This document shows positions 8,780 to 16,860 of a DNA stretch of 64,000 bases, piece after piece. The stretch is from Arthrobacter alkaliphilus (GTDB lineage: Bacteria; Actinomycetota; Actinomycetes; Actinomycetales; Micrococcaceae). The translations under genes and the position numbers were made by a program. The notes below the pieces were generated by a model that had not been told where the DNA came from, made no database searches, and saw nothing but the letters and a program-made list of their open reading frames with translations. Where the stretch lies: contig NZ_JAKEEC010000007.1 of NCBI RefSeq assembly GCF_021483235.1, positions 1-64,000 on the forward strand, given 5' to 3'. The first letter of the stretch is position 1, and every line of letters starts with the position of its first letter.

Positions 8780-9607
8780 ATGGATCCCTCGACAATCATC
8801 GGCCTGCTCCTGGCCTTCGGCTCGGTGGTCGCCATGGTGACCCTCGAAGACGCCAACCTCATGGCGCTCCTGCTTCCCGCGCCCATGGTCCTGGTTTTCG
8901 GTGCCACCTTGGCCGTAGGCCTGGCGGGGAACACGTTCCGGGACACCATCAGGGCGTTCAAGGACCTCCCGAAAGCCTTCAAGGGAAAGACCGACAAGCC
9001 GCAGGACAGTATCGACCAGCTGATCAGCCTCGCCGAGAAAGCGCGGAGCGAGGGACTGCTCTCCCTCGAAGAGGCGGCCGCGGGCGAGAAGGATCCGTTC
9101 GTGGCCCGGGCCCTCCAGAACATCGCGGACGGCACCGACGCGGAGGAGCTGCGCATCCTCATGGAGGACGAGATCGACTCCAAGATGCGCAGCGACCATG
9201 TCTCCGCCAAATTCTTCGCCAGTCTGGGCGGCTATGCGCCAACCATCGGCATTATCGGAACCGTGGTTTCGCTGACCCACGTGCTGGAAAACCTTTCCTC
9301 GCCCGATCATTTGGGACCGATGATCGCTTCCGCCTTCGTGGCCACGCTCTGGGGCTTGTTGTCCGCGAACTTCATCTGGCTTCCGTTCAGCTCGCGCCTC
9401 AAGCGACTGTCCGAGCTCGAAATCGAACGCATGACCCTCCTAATGGAGGGCATGCTGGCGGTGCAGAACGGGACCCAGCCCCTCCTGCTCGCCGAACGGC
9501 TCCGCGCCATGGTTCCCCAGGACCGGCTCGGCAAGGCGAAATCCGCAAAGAAGAGCGACGACGACGACGGCCGCCCAGGCAAATTCGCTTCGTCCAAAGC
9601 CGCATGA
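8780..9607 (+). CDS. motA: Flagellar motor stator protein MotA
   Basis: 275 residues with four membrane segments (two near the N-terminus, two around residues 150-205) and a cytoplasmic loop rich in charges that would contact FliG. It has the PTIGIIGTVVSLTHVLENL segment of TM3, typical of MotA/TolQ/ExbB proteins. With MotB it forms the ion-conducting stator that turns the flagellum. The stop overlaps the motB start (ATGA), so the two are co-translated. The C-terminal tail is charged and lysine/aspartate-rich. Confidence 0.93.
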   Translation: MDPSTIIGLLLAFGSVVAMVTLEDANLMALLLPAPMVLVFGATLAVGLAGNTFRDTIRAFKDLPKAFKGKTDKPQDSIDQLISLAEKARSEGLLSLEEAAAGEKDPFVARALQNIADGTDAEELRILMEDEIDSKMRSDHVSAKFFASLGGYAPTIGIIGTVVSLTHVLENLSSPDHLGPMIASAFVATLWGLLSANFIWLPFSSRLKRLSELEIERMTLLMEGMLAVQNGTQPLLLAERLRAMVPQDRLGKAKSAKKSDDDDGRPGKFASSKAA

Positions 9608-10401
9608 GGTCTCGACGCCGACGCGGTTCACCTCCGGCGGAAGAACACGTCGACGAACGTTGGATGGCTTCCTACATGGACATGGTCACTGTGCTCATGT
9701 GCATGTTCATTGTGCTCTTCGCAATGTCCACCGTGGACCAGGCCAAATTCGACAAACTCCGCAATTCGCTGGCCACGGGTTTCGGGACGGTGACCAGCCA
9801 GAAGGTGGACACCGCCACCGGGACGGTGGTTCCGCCGGAATACACCCATGCCGATGCCCAGGGTTTCTCCGACCTGGACCTCGCAGCCAAAGAAGCGGCC
9901 CGGCTCACCGCCTTGCGCGACGACATGAAGTCCAAGCTCGAAGCCGCGGGGCTGGGTGCCAATGTGCAGTTCCAGATCAACGAACGCGGACTCGCCGTGA
10001 AACTCGTAGGATCGCAGACCTTTTTCGAACCCGACCGCCCCGAGCTCACGCCCCGCGCGAGCCAGGTGCTTGGCATGATCGCCCCGACCATGGCGAAAGC
10101 GGCCCTTGAAATCATGGTGGAAGGCCACGCCGCGAATGGAGTCACGTCGTACCCCTCCACCTGGGAGCTGTCTTCGGCGCGCTCCGTCAACGTCCTCAGG
10201 TACCTCGTGGACCACGGAGGCATTGCGGCAGGGCACATCGGCGCCGTTGCGTTCGGGTCCGCCAGGCAGGTCAACGACGATTCCACCGAGGCGCTGATGG
10301 AACTCAACCGCAGGGTCGACGTCGTCGTCCTCTCGGACAAACCCGAAGTGGTCCGCGCCCTGATCCCGGAGGCGCTCAAGGCGAGGGCCGGCGGCCAATA
10401 G
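9604..10401 (+). CDS. motB: Flagellar motor stator protein MotB
   Basis: 265 residues. A short basic cytoplasmic start is followed by a single membrane helix in WMASYMDMVTVLMCMFIVLF. D26 there matches the essential proton-carrying aspartate of MotB. An OmpA-like peptidoglycan-binding domain occupies roughly residues 130-250, including MVEGHAANG, SSARSVNVLRYL and ELNRRVDVVVL. It anchors the stator to the wall. It is the last gene of the flbD-motA-motB group. The fliL gene often found next is absent. Confidence 0.93.
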   Translation: MRSRRRRGSPPAEEHVDERWMASYMDMVTVLMCMFIVLFAMSTVDQAKFDKLRNSLATGFGTVTSQKVDTATGTVVPPEYTHADAQGFSDLDLAAKEAARLTALRDDMKSKLEAAGLGANVQFQINERGLAVKLVGSQTFFEPDRPELTPRASQVLGMIAPTMAKAALEIMVEGHAANGVTSYPSTWELSSARSVNVLRYLVDHGGIAAGHIGAVAFGSARQVNDDSTEALMELNRRVDVVVLSDKPEVVRALIPEALKARAGGQ

Positions 10402-10497
10402 CGGACGGCGCGCTTGTCGCGGCCGGACGCCGGACGACGGCGCCGGACTATGTCGTGCTCCGTGGAAATGACCGGCGCGCCGAGGTACCCTCGTGGC

Positions 10498-10938
10498 ATG
10501 ACCCCGGAAGACATTGCGCGGCTCACGGCTTTGCGCAAGGCCCGTGACCTGATCGATCGCGAGTACGCCAAGCCCCTCGACGTACCCACCATGGCAAGCC
10601 ACGCGTTCATGTCACCGGCGCACTTCTCGCGGCAGTTCCGGGCCGCCTATGGCGAGACACCTTATAACTACCTCATGACCCGCCGAATCGAGCGCGCGAT
10701 GGCGCTGCTGCGCGGCGGAATGAGCGTGACCGACGCCTGCATGGAGGTCGGTTGTACATCACTTGGCTCCTTCAGTTCGCGGTTTACTGAACTCGTCGGA
10801 GTGCCGCCGAGCACTTACCGCGCCCGCGAGCACCGGGCCGTCGCGGCCATGCCGGCATGCGTGGCGAAGATCCGCACGCGGCCCAGCCGGAACGAAGCGA
10901 ACAAGCGGCGGGAAGCGCTCGCTGTCGCCGCGGACTGA
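10498..10938 (+). CDS. AraC-family transcriptional regulator (DNA-binding domain only)
   Basis: 146 residues from the ATG at 10498, which has GAGG upstream; a longer frame from 10414 has no ribosome site. Nearly the whole protein is the AraC/XylS double helix-turn-helix: LDVPTMASHAFMSPAHFSRQ forms the first HTH, and VTDACMEVGCTSLGSFSSRF with VGVPPSTYRAR the second. No effector-binding domain is present, so it would be like SoxS/MarA-type short regulators. Its targets are unknown; it lies next to modA/TOBE and a VOC gene, inside the flagellar locus. Confidence 0.85.
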   Translation: MTPEDIARLTALRKARDLIDREYAKPLDVPTMASHAFMSPAHFSRQFRAAYGETPYNYLMTRRIERAMALLRGGMSVTDACMEVGCTSLGSFSSRFTELVGVPPSTYRAREHRAVAAMPACVAKIRTRPSRNEANKRREALAVAAD

Positions 10939-11066
10939 CTAGCTAGCTGCGGATTCCAAGCGGAACTGCCCCAAACGGGACTGCTCCCTGGCGGATCGGC
11001 CCAGTCATATTTGATTTGCGGAACATACGTGCCGTTGTTGCCGCATGTGCGGGTTATTCTGAGGCC

Positions 11067-11477
11067 ATGCCCAATATTCGCGTATCTGAAGCAGCCAGGT
11101 TCTTGGGCGTCAGTGACGACACCGTCCGGCGCTGGACCGAGAACGGCACCCTGACCCCGGTGAAGGATGATTCCGGCCGTCTGGCGGTGGATGGGCTGGA
11201 GCTTGCCCACGTCGCGCGGGACCAGGCCCAGCTGCCTGAGGATCCGACGCAGGTGGGACGCTCGGCACGCAACCGCTTCGTCGGACTTGTCACCGGCATC
11301 ACCGCCGACAAGGTCATGGCCCAGGTGGAATTGCAGTGCGGTCCTTTCCGCGTCGTATCCCTCATGAGCAGCGAGGCCGCCCGGGAACTCGGGCTCGAAC
11401 TTGGCTCGGTCGCCACAGCCGTGGTCAAAGCGACCACGGTCATCATCGAAACACCCCAGGGAAAGAGCACCATATGA
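11067..11477 (+). CDS. HTH plus TOBE (molbindin-like) protein
   Basis: 136 residues. Residues 3-50 (IRVSEAARFLGVSDDTVRRW) form a MerR/excisionase-type helix-turn-helix. Residues about 68-134 (SARNRFVGLVTGITADKVMA and SEAARELGLELGS) form a TOBE/Mop molybdate-binding domain. Such HTH-TOBE proteins sit beside molybdate transporters in actinobacteria and may sense or buffer molybdate. The stop overlaps the modA start by 4 bases (ATGA), which couples the two. Confidence 0.85.
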   Translation: MPNIRVSEAARFLGVSDDTVRRWTENGTLTPVKDDSGRLAVDGLELAHVARDQAQLPEDPTQVGRSARNRFVGLVTGITADKVMAQVELQCGPFRVVSLMSSEAARELGLELGSVATAVVKATTVIIETPQGKSTI

Positions 11478-12286
11478 GGATCACCCGCAAGCGTGTCGCC
11501 GCGCTGCTTGTTGCCGGCGCCCTCACCGTCGGAATGACCGGCTGCGGTTCGAGCGCTCCGGCAGGGGCCGCAAAGGGCGGCTCCGACGGCGCAAGCGGAA
11601 CAGCCACGCTCTCCGGTACGGTGACTGTCTACGCGGCTGCCTCGCTGAAGGCAACGTTCACCAAGCTGGCCGGCGAATTCGAAGCTGCGAACCCGGGAAC
11701 GAAAGTGGCCCTGAGCTTCGCCGGGTCTTCCGACCTCGTCACCCAGATCACCCAGGGCGCTCCGGCGGACGTCTTTGCCTCGGCAGACACGAAGAACATG
11801 GGCAAGCTTTCCGACGCCAAGCTGCTCGACGGTACGGCCAAGAACTTCGCCACCAACGTCCTGGCCATCGCCGTCCCGCCGTCCAACCCGGCCTCGATCA
11901 GTTCGTTCGCGGACCTCGCCAAGCCGGGGGTCAAAGTGGTGGTCTGCGCCAGCCAAGTGCCCTGCGGGTCCGCCGCCCAAACCATCGAAAAGGCCGCCGG
12001 CACCACACTCAAGCCTGTCAGCGAAGAGTCTTCCGTCACCGACGTCCTGGGCAAGGTGGCCTCCGGGGAGGCCGACGCCGGACTCGTCTACGTCACCGAC
12101 GTCAAGGGCGCGGGGGACAAGGTCAAGGGCATCCCTTTCCCGGAATCGGACAAGGCCGTCAACACCTACCCGATCGGCACCGTCTCCACCAGCAGGAACA
12201 AGGCCCTGGCGGGCGCGTTCATCGCGTGGGTGACGGGAAGCGAAGGCAAGAAGGTTCTTGGCGACGCCGGCTTCGGAACGCCCTGA
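11474..12286 (+). CDS. modA: Molybdate ABC transporter substrate-binding lipoprotein ModA
   Basis: 270 residues from the ATG at 11474, which overlaps the TOBE gene stop. A lipoprotein signal ends in GMTGC (C24). The mature protein begins VTVYAAASLKATFTKLAGEF and continues with FAGSSDLVTQITQGAPADVF, the hallmark of ModA; serines there ligate molybdate or tungstate. No modB permease or modC ATPase follows; the next gene is a VOC protein. The ATP-driven partner must be elsewhere in the genome or lost. Confidence 0.92.
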   Translation: MRITRKRVAALLVAGALTVGMTGCGSSAPAGAAKGGSDGASGTATLSGTVTVYAAASLKATFTKLAGEFEAANPGTKVALSFAGSSDLVTQITQGAPADVFASADTKNMGKLSDAKLLDGTAKNFATNVLAIAVPPSNPASISSFADLAKPGVKVVVCASQVPCGSAAQTIEKAAGTTLKPVSEESSVTDVLGKVASGEADAGLVYVTDVKGAGDKVKGIPFPESDKAVNTYPIGTVSTSRNKALAGAFIAWVTGSEGKKVLGDAGFGTP

Positions 12287-12352
12287 CCCTTCGGAAAGAA
12301 GCGAGCAGGATTCGAGAAGCGCACGCCAAGGCCGCGGACTAACGTCATTGCC

Positions 12353-12763
12353 ATGACTATTTCACTGCAGTACTCACACATCACTGTCAACGATCCCGAC
12401 GAAGCCCTCACCTTCTACCGGGACGCACTCGGGCTCGAGGTGATCAACGACGTCGCGCAGGGCGGATTCCGCTGGGTGACGCTCGGCAGCAAGGACCAGC
12501 CGGGGGTTGAAATCGTCCTTTCCGAACCGCACGCCGGCCGGTCCAAGGCCGACGGCGACTCCTTGCAGGAGCTGCTCACGAAGGGAGTCCTGGGGCCGAT
12601 CGTCTTCCGCTGCGACGACGTCGACACGCTTTTCGAGAAGGTCAGGGCTTCCGGCGCGGAGGTCATGCAGGAGCCGATTGACCAGCCGTGGGGTCCCCGC
12701 GACTGCGCCTTCCGCGATCCTTCGGGCAACATGGTGAGGATCAACCAGGCGCCCGCAGCGTAG
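12353..12763 (+). CDS. VOC (glyoxalase/bleomycin-resistance) family protein
   Basis: 136 residues forming one vicinal-oxygen-chelate domain: SHITVNDPDEALTFYRDALG at the start, an internal beta-alpha repeat, and the closing AFRDPSGNMVRI. Family members are metal-dependent enzymes (glyoxalases, dioxygenases) or antibiotic-binding proteins. The sequence does not show which. It follows modA after about 66 bases and precedes fliM, so it is part of the non-flagellar insert in the flagellar locus. Confidence 0.85.
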   Translation: MTISLQYSHITVNDPDEALTFYRDALGLEVINDVAQGGFRWVTLGSKDQPGVEIVLSEPHAGRSKADGDSLQELLTKGVLGPIVFRCDDVDTLFEKVRASGAEVMQEPIDQPWGPRDCAFRDPSGNMVRINQAPAA

Positions 12764-12797
12764 CTTGCGAACTTAGTCCCTTACGCCCGCGCTTTCC

Positions 12798-13712
12798 TTG
12801 CCGATAGTGGCAACCGTGGGTGAACAGGAAGATCAATCGGCGGGCCGTCAGCGCACCGTGGACGTCTATGACTTCCGCCGTCCCACCACCCTGCCGCGCC
12901 AGCACAGCCGCGTCCTGGAAGTCGCCTTCGAGACGTTCGCCCGCCAATGGGGAACACAGCTGACGGCCAAGGTCCGCGTGAAGTCCACCGCGACGCTTGA
13001 ACAGCTCATGATGCAGAGCTACGACGAATATGCCGCGTCCCTCCCCTCGGTCACCGCGATGGTTCTGTGCCGCATCGAGGGCAGCGAGTCGCGCCTTGTC
13101 ATGCAGTTTCCTGCCACGTCGGCATTGTCGTGGGTGACACGCATGCTGGGCGGCGCCAGCGAGATGCCCGTCCCTGACCGGAAGTTCACCCAGATCGAGC
13201 AAGCCCTCATCAGCCGCATGGTGGAAGACGGCCTGGAGGATCTGAGCTATTCGCTCGGCGCACTGCTGACCACCCCGGTGCGCATGGACGTCATCCAGTA
13301 CAACTCACAGTTTGCGCAGGCCGCGGCTCCGGCGGAGCTCATGATCGTGGCCTCGTTCACGGTGAAGGTGGGCGAAAGCGTCGCGGCGGCCAGCCTCGCG
13401 ATTCCGGCCGACGTGCTCCTTTCAGGGCTCGGCGACGTGAATCCCACCGTCCACAGCGGCGACGCCGAGGCCCTGGTCCGCGCCCAAGTCAGTCAGGTGC
13501 CGGTAGACGTCGCTATCCAGTTGAGCCCCACGCCGGTGACGCCCGCGCAGATCCTGGGCCTCGCCGTCGGGGACGTTATTGCGCTGCCGCACCTGGAGAA
13601 CCGGCCGTTCGACGTCGCCATCAACGGCACCCGCCTGGCCACCGCGGCACCGGCGCGCAACGGCTCGCGGGCCGCCGCCGTCATCGTCACAATCGAGGAG
13701 AACCAGCGATGA
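12798..13712 (+). CDS. fliM: Flagellar motor switch protein FliM
   Basis: 304 residues from a TTG at 12798; GTG codons at 12807 and 12816 are equally possible and no clear ribosome site decides. The region RTVDVYDFRRPTTLPRQHSR precedes the FliM middle (CheC-like) domain, and a C-terminal SpoA domain is near PAQILGLAVGDVIALPHLEN. FliM forms the C-ring that binds CheY-P and sets rotation direction. The N-terminal CheY-binding peptide (LSQxEID-like) is not obvious here. It starts a run of co-directional, mostly overlapping genes through csrA. Confidence 0.92.
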   Translation: MPIVATVGEQEDQSAGRQRTVDVYDFRRPTTLPRQHSRVLEVAFETFARQWGTQLTAKVRVKSTATLEQLMMQSYDEYAASLPSVTAMVLCRIEGSESRLVMQFPATSALSWVTRMLGGASEMPVPDRKFTQIEQALISRMVEDGLEDLSYSLGALLTTPVRMDVIQYNSQFAQAAAPAELMIVASFTVKVGESVAAASLAIPADVLLSGLGDVNPTVHSGDAEALVRAQVSQVPVDVAIQLSPTPVTPAQILGLAVGDVIALPHLENRPFDVAINGTRLATAAPARNGSRAAAVIVTIEENQR

Positions 13713-14437
13713 GCATCACCCTGACCCTGCACGAGTCCGCGGCCGAGCGCTTGGCGATGCAGCTGCCGACTCCCGCCACGCTGCACGTCTCCGGCATTGT
13801 CCCGCCCCAAGCGGCCGCGCCGTATGCACCCCTCGCGGTCACTGCCACCTTCGTGGGTGCCGTGACGGCGGACTTCGCACTCATCCTCACGGACCGTTCC
13901 TTCCTGGCCGCAGCCGGCGGACTGAACGGCGTCGTCTCCGCCGTCGACATCTTGCGCCCCGCCGTTGAACACGCGGCTTCCGCGTTCGACGCCGGCGTGC
14001 TGGGGGAGTTGCGCGAGGAAGACGCCGCCGGGCTGCTCTCCGATTCCGAAACCGCTGTTTTCGAACTGCGTCAGTCTCCGTCCTCCGACGGCGGGCAGGC
14101 CTTCGGCTGGTTCGCGGTCCGGGTTCGCGAACACGGGACCGTGCAGGACACTGTTGCCGCGCGGACCGTCCAGCCCGGAGCCGTTTCGTCGCGCCTCGGA
14201 CTGATCAGCAACGTCGAAATGGCCCTCACCGTGGAAATCGGCCGCACCCGGATGTCCGTGCGCGACGCCCTCGCCCTGGAACCGGGCAAAGTGATCGAGC
14301 TGGACCGCTCAGCCGGTGCGCCAGCGGACGTCCTCCTGAACGGACGGCTGATCGCCCACGGTGAAGTGGTAGTCGTTGACCAGGACTATGCAGTGCGCAT
14401 CACCCGCATCCTGGACGTCGCCGAGGGTATCTACTAA
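13709..14437 (+). CDS. fliN: Flagellar motor switch protein FliN (long form)
   Basis: 242 residues, overlapping fliM by 4 bases. The C-terminal 75-80 residues (ISNVEMALTVEIGRTRMSVR and the GKVIELDRSAGAPADVLLNG segment) are a clear SpoA/FliN domain of the switch C-ring. About 160 residues precede it, with weak resemblance to CheC-like material, making it nearer FliY in length than the roughly 110-140 residue FliN of many bacteria. CheC phosphatase motifs are not evident. It is coupled to fliO. Confidence 0.88.
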   Translation: MSITLTLHESAAERLAMQLPTPATLHVSGIVPPQAAAPYAPLAVTATFVGAVTADFALILTDRSFLAAAGGLNGVVSAVDILRPAVEHAASAFDAGVLGELREEDAAGLLSDSETAVFELRQSPSSDGGQAFGWFAVRVREHGTVQDTVAARTVQPGAVSSRLGLISNVEMALTVEIGRTRMSVRDALALEPGKVIELDRSAGAPADVLLNGRLIAHGEVVVVDQDYAVRITRILDVAEGIY

Positions 14438-14953
14438 ATGGATTCGCTCATCCTCGGGCTGCGCGTGCTCGTGGCCCTGGGTGCGGTGCTGGGGCTTATG
14501 TGGGTCCTGCAGCGCCGCCTTCTCAAAGGAAAGACCAAAGGCCGACGCCGGGCCAACACCTCGCTGACGGTGGTGAGCCGGCAGAATGTCGGACAAAAGG
14601 CCTCCGTCGTGGTGGTCGATGCTGGAGACAAGCGCTTCCTTTTGGGTGTCACCGAGCACGCCGTCAACGTCCTGCACAGCAGCGACGTTCCCGTGGAGGT
14701 GGTCCCGCAGGCCGCTCCCGCGGAGGTGGTCCCGCAGGCCGCTCCCGCGGAGGTGGTCCCGCAGGCCGCTCCCGCGGCCGAGACTTTCGCCGACATCTTC
14801 CGCGACGCCGGACTCCCGGCGGCCGCGCTCTCGCGCCGCAGCGAAATCCACCGCCGGAGCGGGCAGGACAACACGCCGCCCATGCACGGCTCCATCCTTG
14901 CCGGCTCCACTTGGCGGCAGGCCGCCGAAGCCATCAGGGGACGCCGGAATTGA
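14438..14953 (+). CDS. fliO: Flagellar biosynthetic protein FliO
   Basis: 171 residues. One membrane helix near the N-terminus (LRVLVALGAVLGLMWVLQRR) is followed by a small soluble domain (SLTVVSRQNVGQKASVVVVD and KRFLLGVTEHAVNVL) that is typical of FliO. FliO helps assemble the FliP ring of the export gate. A stretch of three perfect 9-residue repeats (EVVPQAAPA) lies after it, encoded by 27-bp repeats. It starts directly after fliN and overlaps the TTG start of fliP. Confidence 0.85.
   Translation: MDSLILGLRVLVALGAVLGLMWVLQRRLLKGKTKGRRRANTSLTVVSRQNVGQKASVVVVDAGDKRFLLGVTEHAVNVLHSSDVPVEVVPQAAPAEVVPQAAPAEVVPQAAPAAETFADIFRDAGLPAAALSRRSEIHRRSGQDNTPPMHGSILAGSTWRQAAEAIRGRRN
14695..14775. repeat. 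Three perfect 27-bp tandem repeats inside fliO
   Basis: Copies at 14695-14721, 14722-14748 and 14749-14775 are identical and encode (EVVPQAAPA)x3 in frame. Perfect identity suggests recent slippage, so copy number may vary between strains without shifting the frame. Confidence 0.9.
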
Positions 14954-15825
14954 GCCTGACTCTTGGGCCCGCCGATGCCCGGCGCGCCGGCAGGGTATTG
15001 CCGGCCGTGTGCAGGGCCCTTCCCGCGGTGCTCTGTGTCCTGCTGCTGACGGCCGTGTTCCTGTGGCTGGGCACGGCAATCGGACACGCGGCACCGGTTA
15101 GCCCTGCGCCGCCCACCCCACCCGCAGTTCCCACCGCACCGGCCGAGCCGTCCAACGGCAACGTCAGCGTCAACATCAACGGCCTCGACGGAAAGCCGTC
15201 CACGGCGGTGGTGACCCTGATCGGGATCACCCTGCTCTCGGTCGCTCCTGCGCTGCTGCTCATGATGACCTCGTTCACGAAGATCTTCGTGGTGCTGGCG
15301 ATGACCCGCAACGCCTTGTCACTCCCCTCCATCCCGCCCAACCAGGTGCTGGCCGGACTGGCGCTGTTCCTGTCACTGTTCGTGATGTGGCCCGTGATTT
15401 CGGAGATCAACAACGTCGGCGTCCAGCCCTTTTTGAACGGAACGCTGGACTTCAACGGAGCCGTTTCGGCCGGATCTGCGCCTCTCCAGCACTTCATGGT
15501 GGCCCACACCCGCCAAGAAGACATTGCCCTCATGACCCGGGCGGCCAAACTCGATAACCCGGCCAACCCGCAATCGGTCCCGTTGCAGACCCTTATCCCC
15601 GCGTTCATGATCTCCGAGCTCCGGGCCGCATTCATCATCGGTTTTGTCATCTTCATCCCGTTCCTGGTCATCGACCTGGTGGTCTCGGCCGCGCTGATGT
15701 CCATGGGCATGATGATGCTTCCGCCGGTGATGATCTCGCTGCCCTTCAAGATCCTGCTGTTCATCCTGGTGGACGGCTGGGGCTTGGTGATCACCGCCTT
15801 GATCCAGAGTTATTCGAGCGGCTGA
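14950..15825 (+). CDS. fliP: Flagellar export gate protein FliP
   Basis: 291 residues from a TTG at 14950 that overlaps the fliO stop; a longer upstream frame overlaps fliO and is rejected. The N-terminus has a signal-like hydrophobic segment (VLPAVCRALPAVLCVLLLTA). FliP-specific segments follow: MMTSFTKIFVVLAMTRNALS, SIPPNQVLAGLALFLSLFVM and LIPAFMISELRAAFIIGF. FliP forms the pentameric core of the type III export gate. It is followed immediately by fliQ. Confidence 0.93.
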   Translation: MSLTLGPADARRAGRVLPAVCRALPAVLCVLLLTAVFLWLGTAIGHAAPVSPAPPTPPAVPTAPAEPSNGNVSVNINGLDGKPSTAVVTLIGITLLSVAPALLLMMTSFTKIFVVLAMTRNALSLPSIPPNQVLAGLALFLSLFVMWPVISEINNVGVQPFLNGTLDFNGAVSAGSAPLQHFMVAHTRQEDIALMTRAAKLDNPANPQSVPLQTLIPAFMISELRAAFIIGFVIFIPFLVIDLVVSAALMSMGMMMLPPVMISLPFKILLFILVDGWGLVITALIQSYSSG

Positions 15826-16100
15826 TGAATACCAACGCAGTCTTGGACATATGCCTCCAGGCCCTGATTCTTGCGGCCAAGCTGGCCGCTCCCGCCCTGG
15901 TGACTGCACTGGTGGTGGGCCTCGCCATCTCCCTCCTGCAGTCCATCACCCAGCTTCAGGAAGCCACTCTCTCCTTCGTGCCCAAGGCAGTGGCAGTGGC
16001 CGTGGCCCTGGTGGTGTGCGGGCACTGGATGATCACCGAGGCCGTCTCCTTCACCAACGACCTTTTTGCCCGGATACCCGGGCTGATCGGCGGAGCGTGA
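15825..16100 (+). CDS. fliQ: Flagellar export gate protein FliQ
   Basis: 91 residues, two membrane helices, with ALVTALVVGLAISLLQSITQ followed by LQEATLSFVPKAVAV, the FliQ/SpaQ signature. It forms part of the FliPQR gate. Its start overlaps the last base of the fliP stop (TGATG), indicating tight coupling. Confidence 0.93.
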   Translation: MNTNAVLDICLQALILAAKLAAPALVTALVVGLAISLLQSITQLQEATLSFVPKAVAVAVALVVCGHWMITEAVSFTNDLFARIPGLIGGA

Positions 16101-16101
16101 A

Positions 16102-16860
16102 GTGGAACTGCCCTTCAACCAGTCCTGGCTTGAGGTCATGTTGTTGGCGTCAATCCGGATGACGGCCTTCCTGGTGGTAGCCCCGCCCTTCTCGCACCAA
16201 ACCATTCCGCTGCGCATTAAAGCGATGCTTGGCATCGGTTTGGGGCTGGCCGTTTCCCAACGGCTCTCCGCTGGTTACACGTTCAAGGACACCGCCGGCT
16301 TCTTCACGGCCGTGGTCCTCGAGCTCGTGACCGGATTGATCCTTGGGTTCCTCGTTCTGCTCGTCTTCGCGGCCATCCAGTCGGCGGGCAGCCTGATAGA
16401 CCTCTTCAGCGGATTCCAAATGGCCCAGGGCTTCGATCCCCAGATGATGATCAACGGCGCCCAATTCACCCGGCTGATGCAAATGGCGGCCCTTGCCCTG
16501 CTTTTCGCCTCGGACGGCTACCAGCTCGTGATTGGCGGCCTGACCGGGAGTTTTACAGCCTTGCCGCTCGCGGGTGGACTGGATTTGGCGCAGCCGGTCC
16601 ACGCAATGATTTCGGCTCTGACCGGGATGTTCCTTTCCGCGGTGCAAATCGCCGGGCCGCTCCTGGTGGTGCTGGTGCTCGCCGATATCGGGCTGGGGCT
16701 CCTCACCCGCGTAGCGCCCGCCCTGAACGCTTTTGCCCTGGGCTTTCCGCTCAAGGTCCTCATCACCCTGGGACTCGCAGGCTTCCTGTTCCTGGCATTG
16801 CCGCGACTCGTTGCCATGCTCGCCGAGCAAGCTGCGAACACACTGATGGGGGTGGGCTGA
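16102..16860 (+). CDS. fliR: Flagellar export gate protein FliR
   Basis: 252 residues from a GTG one base after fliQ. It has about six hydrophobic segments, with an early SIRMTAFLVVAPPFSHQTIP, a middle SAGSLIDLFSGFQMAQGFDP, and a late FALGFPLKVLITLGLAGFL, as in FliR/SpaR. It completes the FliPQR gate. Its stop overlaps the flhB start (TGATG). Confidence 0.93.
   Translation: MELPFNQSWLEVMLLASIRMTAFLVVAPPFSHQTIPLRIKAMLGIGLGLAVSQRLSAGYTFKDTAGFFTAVVLELVTGLILGFLVLLVFAAIQSAGSLIDLFSGFQMAQGFDPQMMINGAQFTRLMQMAALALLFASDGYQLVIGGLTGSFTALPLAGGLDLAQPVHAMISALTGMFLSAVQIAGPLLVVLVLADIGLGLLTRVAPALNAFALGFPLKVLITLGLAGFLFLALPRLVAMLAEQAANTLMGVG

Noticed and set aside
12800-12807. GCCGATAG at the fliM start resembling a sigma-28 -10 element
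   Set aside because: No matching -35 sequence (TAAA-like) lies at the required distance.
14500-14949. Long N-terminal extension of the fliP frame
   Set aside because: It overlaps nearly all of fliO in another frame; the TTG at 14950 gives a normal FliP.
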